From: Casuarina equisetifolia
Lineage: Eukaryota; Streptophyta; Magnoliopsida; Fagales; Casuarinaceae
Length of the DNA: 64,000 nucleotides
Reading direction: 5' to 3'
Assembly (NCBI GenBank): GCA_028551475.1
Contig: CM052361.1
Coordinates: forward strand, 9,493,501-9,557,500
Numbering within the stretch: position 1 is the first letter of the stretch; each line of letters opens with the position of its first letter. The translations under genes and the position numbers were made by a program. The notes beneath the pieces are model-generated. The model was not told the DNA's origin. It saw only the letters and a list, made by a program, of their open reading frames with translations, and ran no database searches. This document shows positions 12,104-24,076 of the stretch, piece after piece.

Positions 12104-14317
12104 CTATCCCCTCCAATACCCAACAGGGGACGGGCAGGCAGTAAGGTTCCACGGAAAGTTGATGTCGTGTACAGGAAATGAAATCTGCGTTTCCACTGGA
12201 GAAAACATGCCTTCGCAGTGAGTTCCGAAATCGATTGAATCAGTCTTAAATCCCGGCGACAGGACATCGACTTCAACCCGAAGCCTTTTTGGAGTTCTAA
12301 ATCCTTCTTTAGACTGTATTTCACTTTTCTCAGCTTCCAAGTCAGACCCGGTGTCTTTTGCATTGGATTCAGACTCCTCGCAAAGGGAAGGCAGTGATGT
12401 GGGAGTAAAAGGCTTGCCGGGTTTCGCAATGGCAGTGCGATTTCGGCGTTCTTCCACAATTCTGTCAAGATATCTTCCCTGAACTTCAGTTTTAAATTTC
12501 AAGCTGCTTCGAACCTTCAATCACAAGAAAATTTTGGAGTATTTTGTAAGTAATATATGAAATTTTGGTATCCCCATTACAATTATCACAAAGCGAAATT
12601 TATACAATATATAATATTATAGAGAGTACCTAAAACTGTCTATGTGCTTCTTGGTACCTAAAACCAAAGTTTCCTTTAGTGCCAAACACACCAATACATG
12701 CTTAAAAGCTAACAAAAAGATACATGTTTTAAAGCAACACAAATATATGGGTTTTTCGGCAACTAAAAGTGAAATAACGAAAGTGACAACAAATAAATAG
12801 AAAGAACTTTAAAAGTACTAACATATTATAAGCATACCTTAAAGCAAAAACTTAGAAACTTTTTACAAGGGAGAGGTTTGGTGAGTGGTTTGCACAATGG
12901 AAGTTATAAGGTTGAGAAAGTTATAAAAGAATTATGCTGAGGTAGGTTAAGAGTCGATGCCCTCCAAAAGAAGGGTCTACTCTATTTATATACATTTTTG
13001 TACTATTCATTCTTTACAACTCATCAAGGCATCATGTTAAAAAGCTCATTTTATCTTTCTTAAAACTACCTTATAATAAAAAATAAATTTTGTTGTATAA
13101 AAGATTTTACAATAAATTTTAAGTATTGTAAAATATTTCAACAAAAATAATAATAGAATGCAAAATCTTTATCATTAACTGGGTTATCTTTTTTTATGCA
13201 AAAGAGATTGCTGCAAACATATTTGGATACCTCGGGTTGATCATTCTCTCGCTTTTGTGCTTCAACCCTCAGTCGCTGCGCTTCATTCAGTTGGGCAGCA
13301 CTGCAAATATATTTCATTTTCACAACATAGACAAGGACAAAGAAATTAACAGTAATTAATTGGAAAGCACTTGGAATCCTCGAAATTATTAAAAATTTCC
13401 GACAACTCACCATGTCGCACTGAAATTTGGCAGGATTTCTGAAATACTTCTCCTCTCGGAATTTCCTCCTTCAGAAAAACAACACGCAATAAGGTTAGAG
13501 AATCAAAACATAAGGGACATCTGTTTATTATTTTGAAATTTCTTGGTGATATACGGATGGTGATTTTAAACTTACTAGTGTTAGATTCTGGTATAAATTT
13601 TGACATCCTGTATTTCTGGGAAAAACATGAACCCAAATGGATAATCAGCATTGAACGAGCTGTATTAATAAAGTTCCAAGGAAATACATAAAACGAAACC
13701 AGCGATTATGTTGAAGAACAAAACTTGAGACAGAAAGGATAACAGTTTGCTGCTCATAAGTTGATTTATTCTAAGATCTAAACGTTCAAGCTTCCGAAGG
13801 CAGGACCCAACATGCACCGCTAAAACTAATACTGAATTAACGTTTTAATCTTTTTTCTCTTATCCGTTATCAGAGAAGATTAGTAAAAATGACCATCAGA
13901 ATATAAACGACTAAGGTATTAACAATATTAGATACTAGGTAACAGGACCTGTAAGTGGCTTTTGACGTGATAAATGCTTAGTCCCGGAACGGCCATAACC
14001 TTCAGGATGCCCTTTGGCGTTGCCCCTGGAAAGCAAAGGTATGAACATGAAGCCCGGAGCATACAAAAAGTTCAACGCAAAAACCAAGAACTGCACCACT
14101 AAGAGTAATGAAACCATCAAGAAATCACGCAGATCAAATCCGACATCATAAAGAAATTGGTATACAACGCCATTAACGTAATCTCTCCAAGTTTTATCGT
14201 CGGAGACTTACTATCGGGGCCGCCAAGCTGATCAACCGCCTTCTCGAACCTATCATGCAGCTCCGGCGTCCACCGAAGGCGTTCTCTTCCGGCACCTTGT
14301 GCGCGACAGGAACTCAT
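12104..14317 (-). CDS. MYB-CC (GARP, PHR1-like) transcription factor
   Basis: Six exons on the minus strand: 14317-14212, 14025-13949, 13615-13576, 13468-13411, 13300-13231 and 12514-12104. They total 762 nt and encode 253 residues, and all introns are GT-AG. The protein has a GARP-type MYB domain at about residues 13-64 (RLRWTPELHDRF, GGPDRATPKGILKVM, SIYHVKSHLQKYR). A coiled-coil region follows at about 97-140, ending EVQGRYLDRIVEERR. The C-terminal half is acidic and probably disordered. Family members bind P1BS-like GNATATNC sites as dimers, and several act in phosphate-starvation responses; nothing here shows which role this one has. The usual LHEQLE motif reads ENDQPE, with a proline inside the predicted coil. 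Start: only in-frame ATG before the MYB domain. The gene is flanked by two copia elements in opposite orientation. Confidence 0.9.
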
Positions 14318-14932
14318 GTCGGAGTCGGACAGCTAACAAGCCAAAACTTGCATGAGCAATGGCCTGGCAAGAGGGACCAATTATAGAAAGGCCTCGAGAC
14401 AAAACCAATTGTGGACCGACAAAGACAAAAGGATGAGGTGGCGATGCAAACTAAGGTTGATTCAGAAGTTGCGATGCCGTAGACTGTCTGTAGTTGTCGA
14501 ACTGACTACTTTTAGGCATTCCTAGAAATTCAAAGTGAACTCCTATTGTTTTTGCCGATTTACAGCTGGAACATTCAGTAAGCAAATCCAAGATTGGGCC
14601 CCAAATTTCTCGGTAAAGGTCCCCTCCCCTTCGTGTCAGTCAAATCCAATATAAGATCTGTGGGCTTTGGGACGAAGGCAAATGCTGTGGGAAACTTTAA
14701 CAGACCTGTTAAAAATTATTTTTTTATCTAAATATTCACTCAAAAATATAAAATCTTTATTTCTAATAAGATAAATTTCTTAAATAAAATTTCTCATAAC
14801 TTTCTCGGTTCTTCAGGCCTGCCTGCTTTTGGGGGGTTCAGGAACTAGGATTGAGGGCCCCCCAGGCCCAAACGAAGGTAAAATTGGACATTTTGAAGTG
14901 GTCAGCCTTAATGAAATTTAGCAGGATCAGTA
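14318..14932. other. Upstream region of the MYB-CC gene, up to the plus-strand copia element
   Basis: These roughly 615 bp hold the promoter of the MYB-CC gene. No further gene is recognised. The copia 5' LTR begins right after it and points away from the gene. Confidence 0.6.
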
Positions 14933-14937
14933 GGTTC
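14933..14937. repeat. Target site duplication GGTTC, left copy
   Basis: GGTTC directly precedes the left LTR and is repeated exactly at 20522-20526. Confidence 0.9.
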
Positions 14938-15177
14938 TGTTGAAGATATGTGCTTATATTCCCTTATGTTAAGCAATTACACTTTCCATATAACGAAGTC
15001 ACATTGAGAAAGTATTTGTATAATTGGTAGGAAATTATTTGTTTATTTTATTTGTTCATTCCCATATTTGTAAATCCCTACATTATAAAGGGAAGTCTCT
15101 TGTACGTTGTAAATCAGTTAATCAAAGGAGTTCTCTTTTCATGCTCTTTTCTCTCCGTTTTCTCTCCCTTTGTGACA
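14938..15177 (+). repeat. 5' LTR of the plus-strand copia element
   Basis: This 240-bp LTR runs from TGTTGAAGATA to TGTGACA and matches 20282-20521 at 234 of 240 positions by eye. A TATAAAG box at 15084-15090 is the likely element promoter. Confidence 0.96.
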
Positions 15178-15189
15178 TGGTATCAAAGT
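15178..15189 (+). other. Primer binding site of the plus-strand copia element
   Basis: TGGTATCAAAGT directly follows the 5' LTR and matches the usual initiator-methionine tRNA primer site TGGTATCAGAGC over its first eight bases. Confidence 0.9.
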
Positions 15190-18100
15190 CATCTTTCCTG
15201 TCGCTTCTGCACTTTCATCTTTTTGATTTCCAATTTTTTTTCTCTCTCTCTCGTGCTGTCCCTTGCTAACCTGCATCACAGCATTAGAACCTCCGGTGTG
15301 AAAATCAGCAATCAAATTTTACCAAAACTCAACACAAAACCAAACATTTTACCTTTTTTTTTCCTTACCGTCACCATGCCCAAGTCCACCAAGCCTCTCG
15401 CTGCAACTCCAAATCCAAATGAGCCCCTCCTCGAGGACATCACGTATGCTCCTCCCTCTCCCGAACCAACCCCCTCTTATTCAAGTTTGAATACCTTGCC
15501 TGTCATGACCCTACCACCCTCCTCTGGGCCTTCTGACTCCACGGCCTTAAACCCCACTAGTCTACCCCCCTCTCTGCCATCCCTTCCCTGGCCCTACTGG
15601 CCCTCATATTATCTCCCTCTGGGTATTGGGCCTTACCCAACCCAGTCCACTACTGGGCCACACCCCTACCCGTTGGGTAGCAATCCCTACTCGTTTCCTT
15701 TCATCGTTCCCTATTCCTCCGCCGCCGTCGGCGATCGCCCTGAACCAGGCGATCCCTTCTTCACTGCCATCTCCGATGGCCCCGAACTCTGCCTGATCCC
15801 TCATCTCCTCACCGACGCCGACAATTATTCCGTCTGGGCACGTGAATTTCGTCGCGCCCTCGTCACGAAGGACAAGGACAGTTTTCTCGACGGATCGGTG
15901 CCCCTCCCATCCGCCCCTCACCTCGTTCGCCAATGGCGAAAATGTTCTCAGCTCGTTCGGATGTGGATCGGGAACGCTCTTTCACCGGACGTCGCCGCCG
16001 GCCTCCCTCCCACCGAAGATGCCCAGATTCTCTAGGATAGCATCCGAGAAATGTATGGACGAACCGATCGTGTTTGATTGTTCCAAATCAACCAATCTCT
16101 GGTCGATCTGCGACAAGGGAACCTTTCGATCGCCGTCCTCTTCAATCGCTTCGATGCTCTTTGCAACGAACGCGATCAAGCCAAAGAAACCCTAGAGGGT
16201 CCTGACTCCACTTTGCGACAATATCACAAGATCAAGGAACAAAATTGGCTGATTAGGTTTCTTTTAAGTTTAAATGAAACTTATAGTGCTTTCCAATCTC
16301 AGGTTTTGACGATGGAGCCTCCGCCGTCATTACGCCGCCTCTACCATCTGGCCATTCAGGAAGAAAATCAAAGATTGGCCTCCTCGAAGTATCTTCGCGT
16401 TGGCGACTCGGTGATCTTGGCCTGTCGCGCGAATGATTCTCAAAGAGCTCTCGCCTCTCGTGGGAGAAGCGGCTCTCTCGCAAACTCGGCAATTGGGGCT
16501 TCTGAGACCGCTTCGCGCTACCCCCTATTTAGCACGGACGGTCCAAATCACAACCCTAGATCAGACGGTTCTCGTTTGATTGATCCTGCGCATCTATCCG
16601 ACGGCTCCCAGCGTGTGACCGCGCATCTATTCGATGGCTCCCAACGTGTGACCACTGCACCCACAATCAAGCAATCTAACGGTGCGTGCTCCTCCTTCAG
16701 TTCGCGCCGATCTAACGATCTGATTGCATCACGCGGCCGATCCAACGGTCTAAATAATTTGTCTTGTGATTATTGCAAACAGCGCAACCATACTAAAGAT
16801 CGTTGTTGGAAATTACATGGAAAGCCTCCTGATCGTGATCATTTTGAATTTAAGGCTTATTCAAATGTCCTCACCTCCTCTTATGGGCCCAATCCTTTGC
16901 TTATTGAGGCCCAAGTTCAACAAATTATGCAGGCCTTCAATCAAAACGGGGCCCCTAACAAACTTGCTAGTTTTGCAGGTATTTCCTTTTGTTTTTCAAG
17001 TTCACTTACATCGACTACATGGATTATTGATTCTGGTGCTAGTAATCACATAATTTGTGACAAAAATTATTTTTTCAAAATTTATCCCCAACCCCCCTCC
17101 ATGTTCGTTCGTCTTCCCAATGGAAATTTTACTTCCGTCTCTGCCATTGGTAATGTTATTCTAAGTACTCATCTCACCCTCACCAATATCCTTTATGTCC
17201 CCGAATTCCAATTTAATCTCATCTCTGCTTCTAAGCTTTGCTCTCATAATAATTGTCGTCTCATTCTCGATTCCACTATTTGTCTCTTTCAGGCCCGTTC
17301 GACTGGCAACCTGATGGGCTTAGGTAGTGTTCACCAAGGTCTTTATTTTTGGGTTTCTTTTCCAGGCAACTTTGATTTTTCCAGTTGTATTTCCCCCTCC
17401 AAGGGCACCTTTTGTAATGCAAATTTCAACAATAATAATATTTCTCTACTTCATCAACGCCTGGGTCACAGTGCTTCCTACCCTTCTCCCAAATGTCCTA
17501 TATGTCCCTTCGCCAAACAATCTCGCATTCCTTTTCCCTCTAGCACTTCCCGTGCCACCTCTCCCTTTTCCCTTATCCACTTAGACATTTGGGGACCCTA
17601 TCACACCCCCCATCGTGATGGTTCTCGTTTCTTCCTTACCCTTGTTGACGATTTCTCTTGCGGTACTTGGATTTTCCTCATGCAATCCAAATCCCAAGTC
17701 TTGACCCATCTCACTCGTATCTTTACCCTCATTCAAACCCAATTCGACACTTCTGTCTAGCGTGTTCGCACGGACAATGCTCGTGATTTTTTTAATCATG
17801 CTTATTCTTCCTTTTTTCACTCTTATGGTATTTTACATGAGAGCTCCTGCACTTATACCCCCAACAAAATGGGGTTGTCGAACGTAAACACCGTCATCTT
17901 CTTGAAGTTGCTAGGGCCCTTAAATATCAAGCCTCCATTCCTGACCATTTTTAGGGTGATTATGTGATCACTGCTGCTTACCTCATTAATCGCATGCCAT
18001 CTCGTGTGCTTGATGGACAGACTCCTTTTGCTCTTTTATTCGAAAAGCCACCCGACACTGGTCATCTTTGTGTCTTTGGTTGTCTGTGTTATGCTACCAC

Positions 18101-20270
18101 TGTTGGGCATCGGGACAAGTTAGGCCCTCGCACCACTCGTTGCATTTTTATAGGCTATCCTTCTTTACAGAAAGGGTACCGTGTTTATGATCCCTCTACT
18201 GATCGGTTCTTTATCAGTCGGGATCTGGTTTTTCATGAAGATACTTTCCCTTTCCAGCAGTCAGATGTCCTCTCCAAGTCACCTCTCGGACCTCGGCCTT
18301 TCTTATTTGATCCTGTGGATGACCAACCTCCCTTCTTACCCTTACTTGGGCCTCCTGCTCCCAGTGTTCCACCAGTTTTACCCGCTGCCTCGTTACTACC
18401 TAATCCTGTATCCCCATCCAGATTACCTCCTGAGACCTCTCCTCCTGCCATTGCTCCTAATGATTCCTTGGCTATCGTTCCCTATCAGCCAAGTCCTGTT
18501 GGTTCTCCTCCGGCCTCGTCCCCTGTTGCCGCACCGCGCCGTTCTGTCCGTTCTACTCGTCCCCTTACTTAGACAAAGGATTACATTTGTTCATCCATCC
18601 ACGAAACCGGCACTCGCTACCTTATTTCCCTCTACATCGATTTTAACGCCTCTCACTTGATCATCTCTGTTGCATCAGTCGCATCTCTGCTGAAGTGGAA
18701 CCACACTCCTATCATAAGGCTACTACCAATCCCAAATGGCAAGCTGCCATGGCCGATGAACTTCGTGCTCTTGCTGATAATCACACTTGGGATGTCGTTT
18801 CTCGACCCTTTCATCAGCGACCCATTGGTTGCAAATGGGTTTATAAGATTAAACATCGGGCTGATGGGACCATTGAACGGTACAAGGCTCGTCTAGTGGC
18901 CAAAGGTTACACCCAAAAGGAATGTTTTAACTATCAGGACACCTTCTCTCTTGTTGCTAAGGAAGGTACCGTGCGTTCCTTTCTTGTTGTTGCTGCTTTT
19001 CGAGATTGGTCTCTCCATCAAATGGATGTTCATAATGCTTTCCTTCATGGTGATCTGGATGAGGAGATTTACATGGATCTTCCCCCGGGATTACGCAGAT
19101 AGGGGAAGTCTAAGGTATGTCGTCTTCGTAAATCCCTGTATGGTCTTAAGCAAGCTTCCCGACAATGGTATGCTAAGTTCACTTCTACGCTTCTGTCTGA
19201 AAATTTCCGTCAATCTCGACATGACTATGCATTATTCATATGGTGAAAAGGCAGTTCCTCTATCTACTTATTGATTTATGTCGATGATATCTTAATCATG
19301 GGCAATGACCTCCTTGCTATTGATCGTTTCAAGAAATTCTTGCACTCTATTTTTCACATAAAGGATTTGGGACCTCCTAAGTATTACCTTGGCATTGAGA
19401 TTGCTCGTTCAGACAAAGGGATCTACCTCAGCCAGCAAAAGTTCATCTTGGAGATTATCTCTGAGGCTGGCTTATCAAGATGCAAACTTGCCATCATTCC
19501 ATTTGAACAAAATTTGAATCTCACCACTCCAGAGTTTGATGTGGGAATGTCACCTCCAGATGAGGACCCCTCACTCAAGGATCCTTCAATTTATAAACAG
19601 TTGGTTGGAAAATTTATTTATCTCACCATGACGAGACCTGATATTAGTTATGCAGTCCAGATTCTTAGTCAATTCATGCACGATCTAAAACAGTCCCACA
19701 TGAATGCGGCCTTGAAGGTAGTAAAATACTTGAAAAGGTGTCCAAGTTTGGGAATTCTCTTACCTAGAAATTGAAACATGAAATGGCAGCTTATTGCGAC
19801 ACAAACTATGCTACTTGCCCTATAAGCAGAAGATCGACAACAGGATTCTATGTAAAATTGGAAAATTCCTTACTATCTTAGAAGACAAAGAAACAATCAA
19901 TTGTTTCTTTGTTATCTACCGAATCAGAATATCGTGCCATGGCTAAAACCACATGTGAAGTCATCTGGTTGAGAGGTCTTCTTCGGGATCTAGGAGTTCA
20001 TGTCAAAGGTCCTACTCTTCTATTTTGTGATAATGATGCTGCTATTAAACTCGCTGCAAATCCAATGGTTCATGAACGGACAAAACATATTGAAGTGGAT
20101 TGTCATTTTATGAGAGACAAGATTCAAGAAGGAATTATCAAGACAAAAGAAATTCAGACTACAGAGCAGCCAGCCGACATTTTCACCAAGGCTCTTTGTC
20201 ACAAACAACACACGTATCTGCTGAACAAGCTAGGTGTATTTGATGTCTACAAGCCACCAAAGCCGCCAGC

Positions 20271-20281
20271 TTGAGGGGGAG
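20271..20281 (+). other. Polypurine tract of the plus-strand copia element
   Basis: TTGAGGGGGAG immediately precedes the 3' LTR, where plus-strand priming is expected. Confidence 0.88.
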
Positions 20282-20521
20282 TGTTGAAGATACGTGCTTA
20301 TATTCCCTTATGTTGAGCGATTACACTTTCCATATAACGAAGTCACATTGAGAAAGTATTTGTATAATTAGTAGAAAATTATTTGTTTATTTTATTTGTT
20401 CATTCCCATATTTGTAAATTCCTACATTATAAAGGGAAGTCTCTTGTACGTTGTAAATCAGTTAATCAAAGGAGTTCTCTTTTCATGCTCTTTTCTCTCC
20501 GTTTTCTCTCCCTTTGTGACA
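20282..20521 (+). repeat. 3' LTR of the plus-strand copia element
   Basis: This 240-bp repeat of 14938-15177 ends 473 bp before the stop codon of the convergent Alfin-like gene. Confidence 0.96.
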
Positions 20522-20526
20522 GGTTC
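20522..20526. repeat. Target site duplication GGTTC, right copy
   Basis: This exactly matches 14933-14937 and abuts the right LTR. Confidence 0.9.
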
Positions 20527-20994
20527 CAAGGTCTGTCCGCCGGGATCAAGATTGGCTGAAAGTCTTAATCATCATTTTCGACCCAATATGATCACATTCA
20601 ATAGCATGTATAAAATTGGAAATTAGTAAACAATTAGAACTACTTAAAACAACCATACTCGATTATGATGACAATGGATGTACTGAATGTCATGTTCGAC
20701 AGCGCTTCATCTTCTAAAACTACGATAAGGAAAAATATAAACATAGCACGAATTAAATACATGTCACTCGTGATCTTTTCATAAACTAGAGGATTCTATT
20801 ATATAAGTGAGTATATAACCAAGGATTTGCGGGGGAACAAGGCTAACTCAAACCCCTCAAAACCATCTGTTAGAAATAATTTAAAGCAAATTCAGTACAG
20901 AAAACTGCTATGCTACAAAGGTAACACTGCTATACTATTTTACCAGCCAATCAAATGTCATTATTCTTGAGCCGATTTGGCTTCACAGTGAGTA
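20527..20994. other. 3' flank of the Alfin-like gene
   Basis: These 468 bp lie between the copia element and the Alfin-like stop codon. They should contain that gene's 3' UTR on the minus strand. No separate gene is seen. Confidence 0.6.
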
Positions 20995-23900
20995 CTACTG
21001 CCGGCCCTTTTTCATACAAGATGGACATTTGTACTGCTTGATGTTCTCCGCCTTAGCAGGTGTTATCTTCACACACTTTCCATGGAACCACCTCTCGCAG
21101 ACATCACAACCAATCCAAAATTCATCCGCGTTGTAATTTCCGCCACAGCTCCCACAAAGGGTTTCACTGTGTGCATCTTCTTCCTCCTCGTAACTCTCAT
21201 CAGCAAGCCTTGGATTGCTCTTAACCTGTCCATCACTTGATCTCTACAAAAGAGGTAACCACTTCAGATATGAGCATTGCACACAAATATGGCCATGAAC
21301 TAGGACAACAAAATAGTAACCCTCTATCTCAGGAAAAACAACTCATCTTGTACGAAGTCAATTCTTGTAAAATTAAGGTGGCTCTGAAAGTCATAAAAAC
21401 TGTGCATTACTTTGCTGGCATGTATACAAAAGCAAGTCAACATTGTCCAATTCAAATCATCATACAGGATGTCCAATAAGCTTCCCTTGATTTTGATTAT
21501 CATTTCAACCAACAGAAACTCAGACAGAGGATAACAGATCCTAACTAAGAGTGAGAAACTTGCCAAAAGAGAGAATTACAAAATTATATTTAAAAAAAAA
21601 AACTTCGAACCTTTGTGCTGCCACGAGATTTATTCCCACTGTCCACACTGGGCTTGTCTTTTATAGGCTTTCTGTCCGTCACAACTTCAAAGACAGTGGG
21701 CAGATCATTGATGAGGCTAAATAGGCGCTTCCTGTCAATCAAAACCAACTTAACTTCTCGTGAAGGAAACCATAATTGGAGCACTTGATGTCAAGACACA
21801 TTACAATAAGGACAATCAGCATGTGACTTTGCATACACTACGGAGCTCCTTCTATGCCATAAAAATGGTGGCATTAAGACAAAGTTAAACTGCAAAAACT
21901 TAAAATGAAAATTTGTGAGAGAAAAGGGATCAAGTTTTTCAGAATGGTGGAAACTGATATGAGATAACTGCTCATTAAGTCTCATTCCAAATTCTGAGCG
22001 GTCATAAACTAAATGTTGTGATGCCACACAAGACAGGTTATCTCTGACCAAAGGTTGCCAATCCCACTATTACTTTTGTCCCAACCCAAGCTGTTTGATA
22101 TAAGAAACATGAACCCATTGAACAGACAGAGCATTCCTAGAAGCTATGTCATGCCAAGGGAGTTAAATTATATCCATGTTGCTGCTAGCAATTAGAAATC
22201 AGTGCCACAATTACTTCAAAGGCGACATGAACCTCAGTTCATGCCAAAAAAAAAGTTTCAGACCACATTAATGAGTAGCAATAATATAAACCAAAACTTT
22301 AGCTAGAAAGTCCATATAAGAAACAAACTATTGCCGATGCCCAGCTAGTTACACTAACTGCATGCTCTCATCTTGTGTGCTTTATCAGTCCTGCCTTCCA
22401 TTAAAAGACTAAAGCAACCTTCATAAATGTTTCTTGACAGATTCTTTGAATGAACCTACTAGTGACAGCTCATGTTATCATACTAGCTTTATACTTGATT
22501 CCAGGACTATCATTCTTCCATGATACGCAGACCATACTCATGATTAAAATTTGTTCACTGGAGAAAGATTAAAACATGTAAGAGAAAAGCACAAAGGATA
22601 TAGTTAACGCTTTAAATTAACAACTAAGAAAATGTAAGGGCCTTTTTTTTCACCAATGGAAACAACAAAGCTGCTGTAAACAAAAAGATTGGAGAACTTG
22701 AGGGAAAAAGAAATCTTAAGAAAAGTCAGATGATTAACATGAAAAAAAAAAAACAAAATTGAGAAGTACTTGAACACTTGTGTAAGCTGACTCACTCTTT
22801 TTTCAATACACAACATGAGAATGTATAAATCTATCTTGTACATTAAGGCATAACAACTAAATTTTGTCATCAGCAGAACTTGTATTGTATGTTCACATAC
22901 TCCATATGCAACTGCACTAAATCTCATCCACTGGATGTCTTTTTTAGTAAAACAAAATACGAGATACAATGATGGAGCCTAGTTTCCGAAGGCATCAAAA
23001 TATCAACTCGACAAAGTACATCAATCATGTTAACAACCCTGATCAATCATAGGCATGATGCAATGTCAAAGTGAAATACTGTACCTCTCATTGCGGTTAA
23101 GACGGGCTCCAAGATAGAAAGCCACAGAGAGCAACCAAGAATCACTGTGCACAGCAACCAGGGAGAGCCAATCCTTCCGGTTCATCCCATCTCTTGCAAA
23201 GTTGATCCCAAGTGCTGGCTCGGGAAGCTCTGGAGGAACCTCCTCAGCCGGCAGAGTTACTTCCCAGGTTTCATTTGGATGTCCATACAAACACAAATTT
23301 TCCTTCTCTAAACAAATGAAAAGAAGAATGGTATAGTAGGACAGATGGAAACCAAAAGAAAGTTCAAACTTAAAAGCTCTATTTGGATAAGTACGAAATA
23401 GTGAACCCAATCAAGTCTTCTACAGTTCCGGAAGCTTTCACTTTGTTGCAAAGAGTTGAATTTTTTATATGACATCTCAATGCTTTCTATTACCTCTCCT
23501 AATTTTACGAGAAGATTTGACAACACAATGCTTTGGATCACGTTGCCCAATTTTACAACGAAAACATCACCACAGACCAAAAATTATATCGAACTTGAAA
23601 TCGAAGCGTAGATATATTAGCACATAATGTAAACAAGAGCAGAATAATAATTTTGGCCCCAATTCTAACCAATGGCTCTTATCCCGTAACATGCAAAAGC
23701 ACTTGAATGAAAGACTTTAGAGAAACAAAAAAGCAAAAGATGCGCAAGGAACTTCAAAATTTATGCTCTTTTCTTTCCCCTAGTTTCTCAGAAACTAAAC
23801 AAAACTCTTGTATAAACCAAAGCGAAAAATTTCAAAGTAATAAATCAGAACGAATTCTAGTAGCAAAAGTACCTGGATCACAGAATCCATAAAATTCATC

Positions 23901-24076
23901 CACATCTGCGCCAAATCGAAAAGAAAGCGAGGGTAAGACACATAGAGAGAGAACCAACGAAAGAGAGGAAGAGGGAGTAAAGTACCGTGAGTCAAAGCAC
24001 GAACGAGGCCAGCTCTTCGGCCACTGTAATCTTTGAAGATCTCCTCTACGGTTCGCGGACTGGAAGCCATTTCCAT
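20995..24076 (-). CDS. AL: Alfin1-like PHD finger protein (histone H3K4me reader)
   Basis: Five exons: 24076-23986, 23905-23873, 23307-23085, 21731-21611 and 21243-20995, all with GT-AG introns. They total 717 nt and 238 residues, near the usual 250. An N-terminal Alfin (DUF3594) domain covers about residues 7-130, with [42 protein letters not shown] and [11 protein letters not shown] variable acidic linker follows, then a C-terminal PHD finger at about 184-233 with the C4-H-C3 ligands visible ([21 protein letters not shown]). Family members bind H3K4me2/3 in the nucleus, partner with Polycomb RING1 proteins and act in stress and seed gene control. Start: the ATG of MEMASSPRT is chosen from family length. 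An in-frame ATG at 24115 would add 13 residues. The gene is convergent with the neighbouring copia element. Confidence 0.95.

Larger units (their letters stand above)
14938..20521 (+). mobile_element. Complete but broken Ty1/copia element, plus strand, young
   Basis: This 5.6-kb element has two 240-bp LTRs, a tRNA-Met primer site, a polypurine tract and a 5-bp target duplication. Parts in order: gag from about 15376 (MPKSTK) to about 16700, with a DNYSVWAREFRRAL motif; zinc knuckle at about 16761-16830 (CDYCKQRNHTKDRCW); protease at about 17020-17080 (WIIDSGASNHIICDKN); pre-integrase and integrase at about 17450-18240; reverse transcriptase at about 18690-19700 (MIYVDDILIMG); RNase H at about 19790-20270. 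The coding region is interrupted about half a dozen times, so it looks dead by itself, but domains are otherwise well kept. The LTRs differ at only six of 240 sites, all transitions. At a commonly used plant rate of 1.3e-8 per site per year this gives about one million years; a slow-evolving woody host would make it older. Confidence 0.96.

Noticed and set aside
15604-15933. Minus-strand frames inside the plus-strand copia element
   Set aside because: They are reverse-strand shadows of GC-rich gag sequence.
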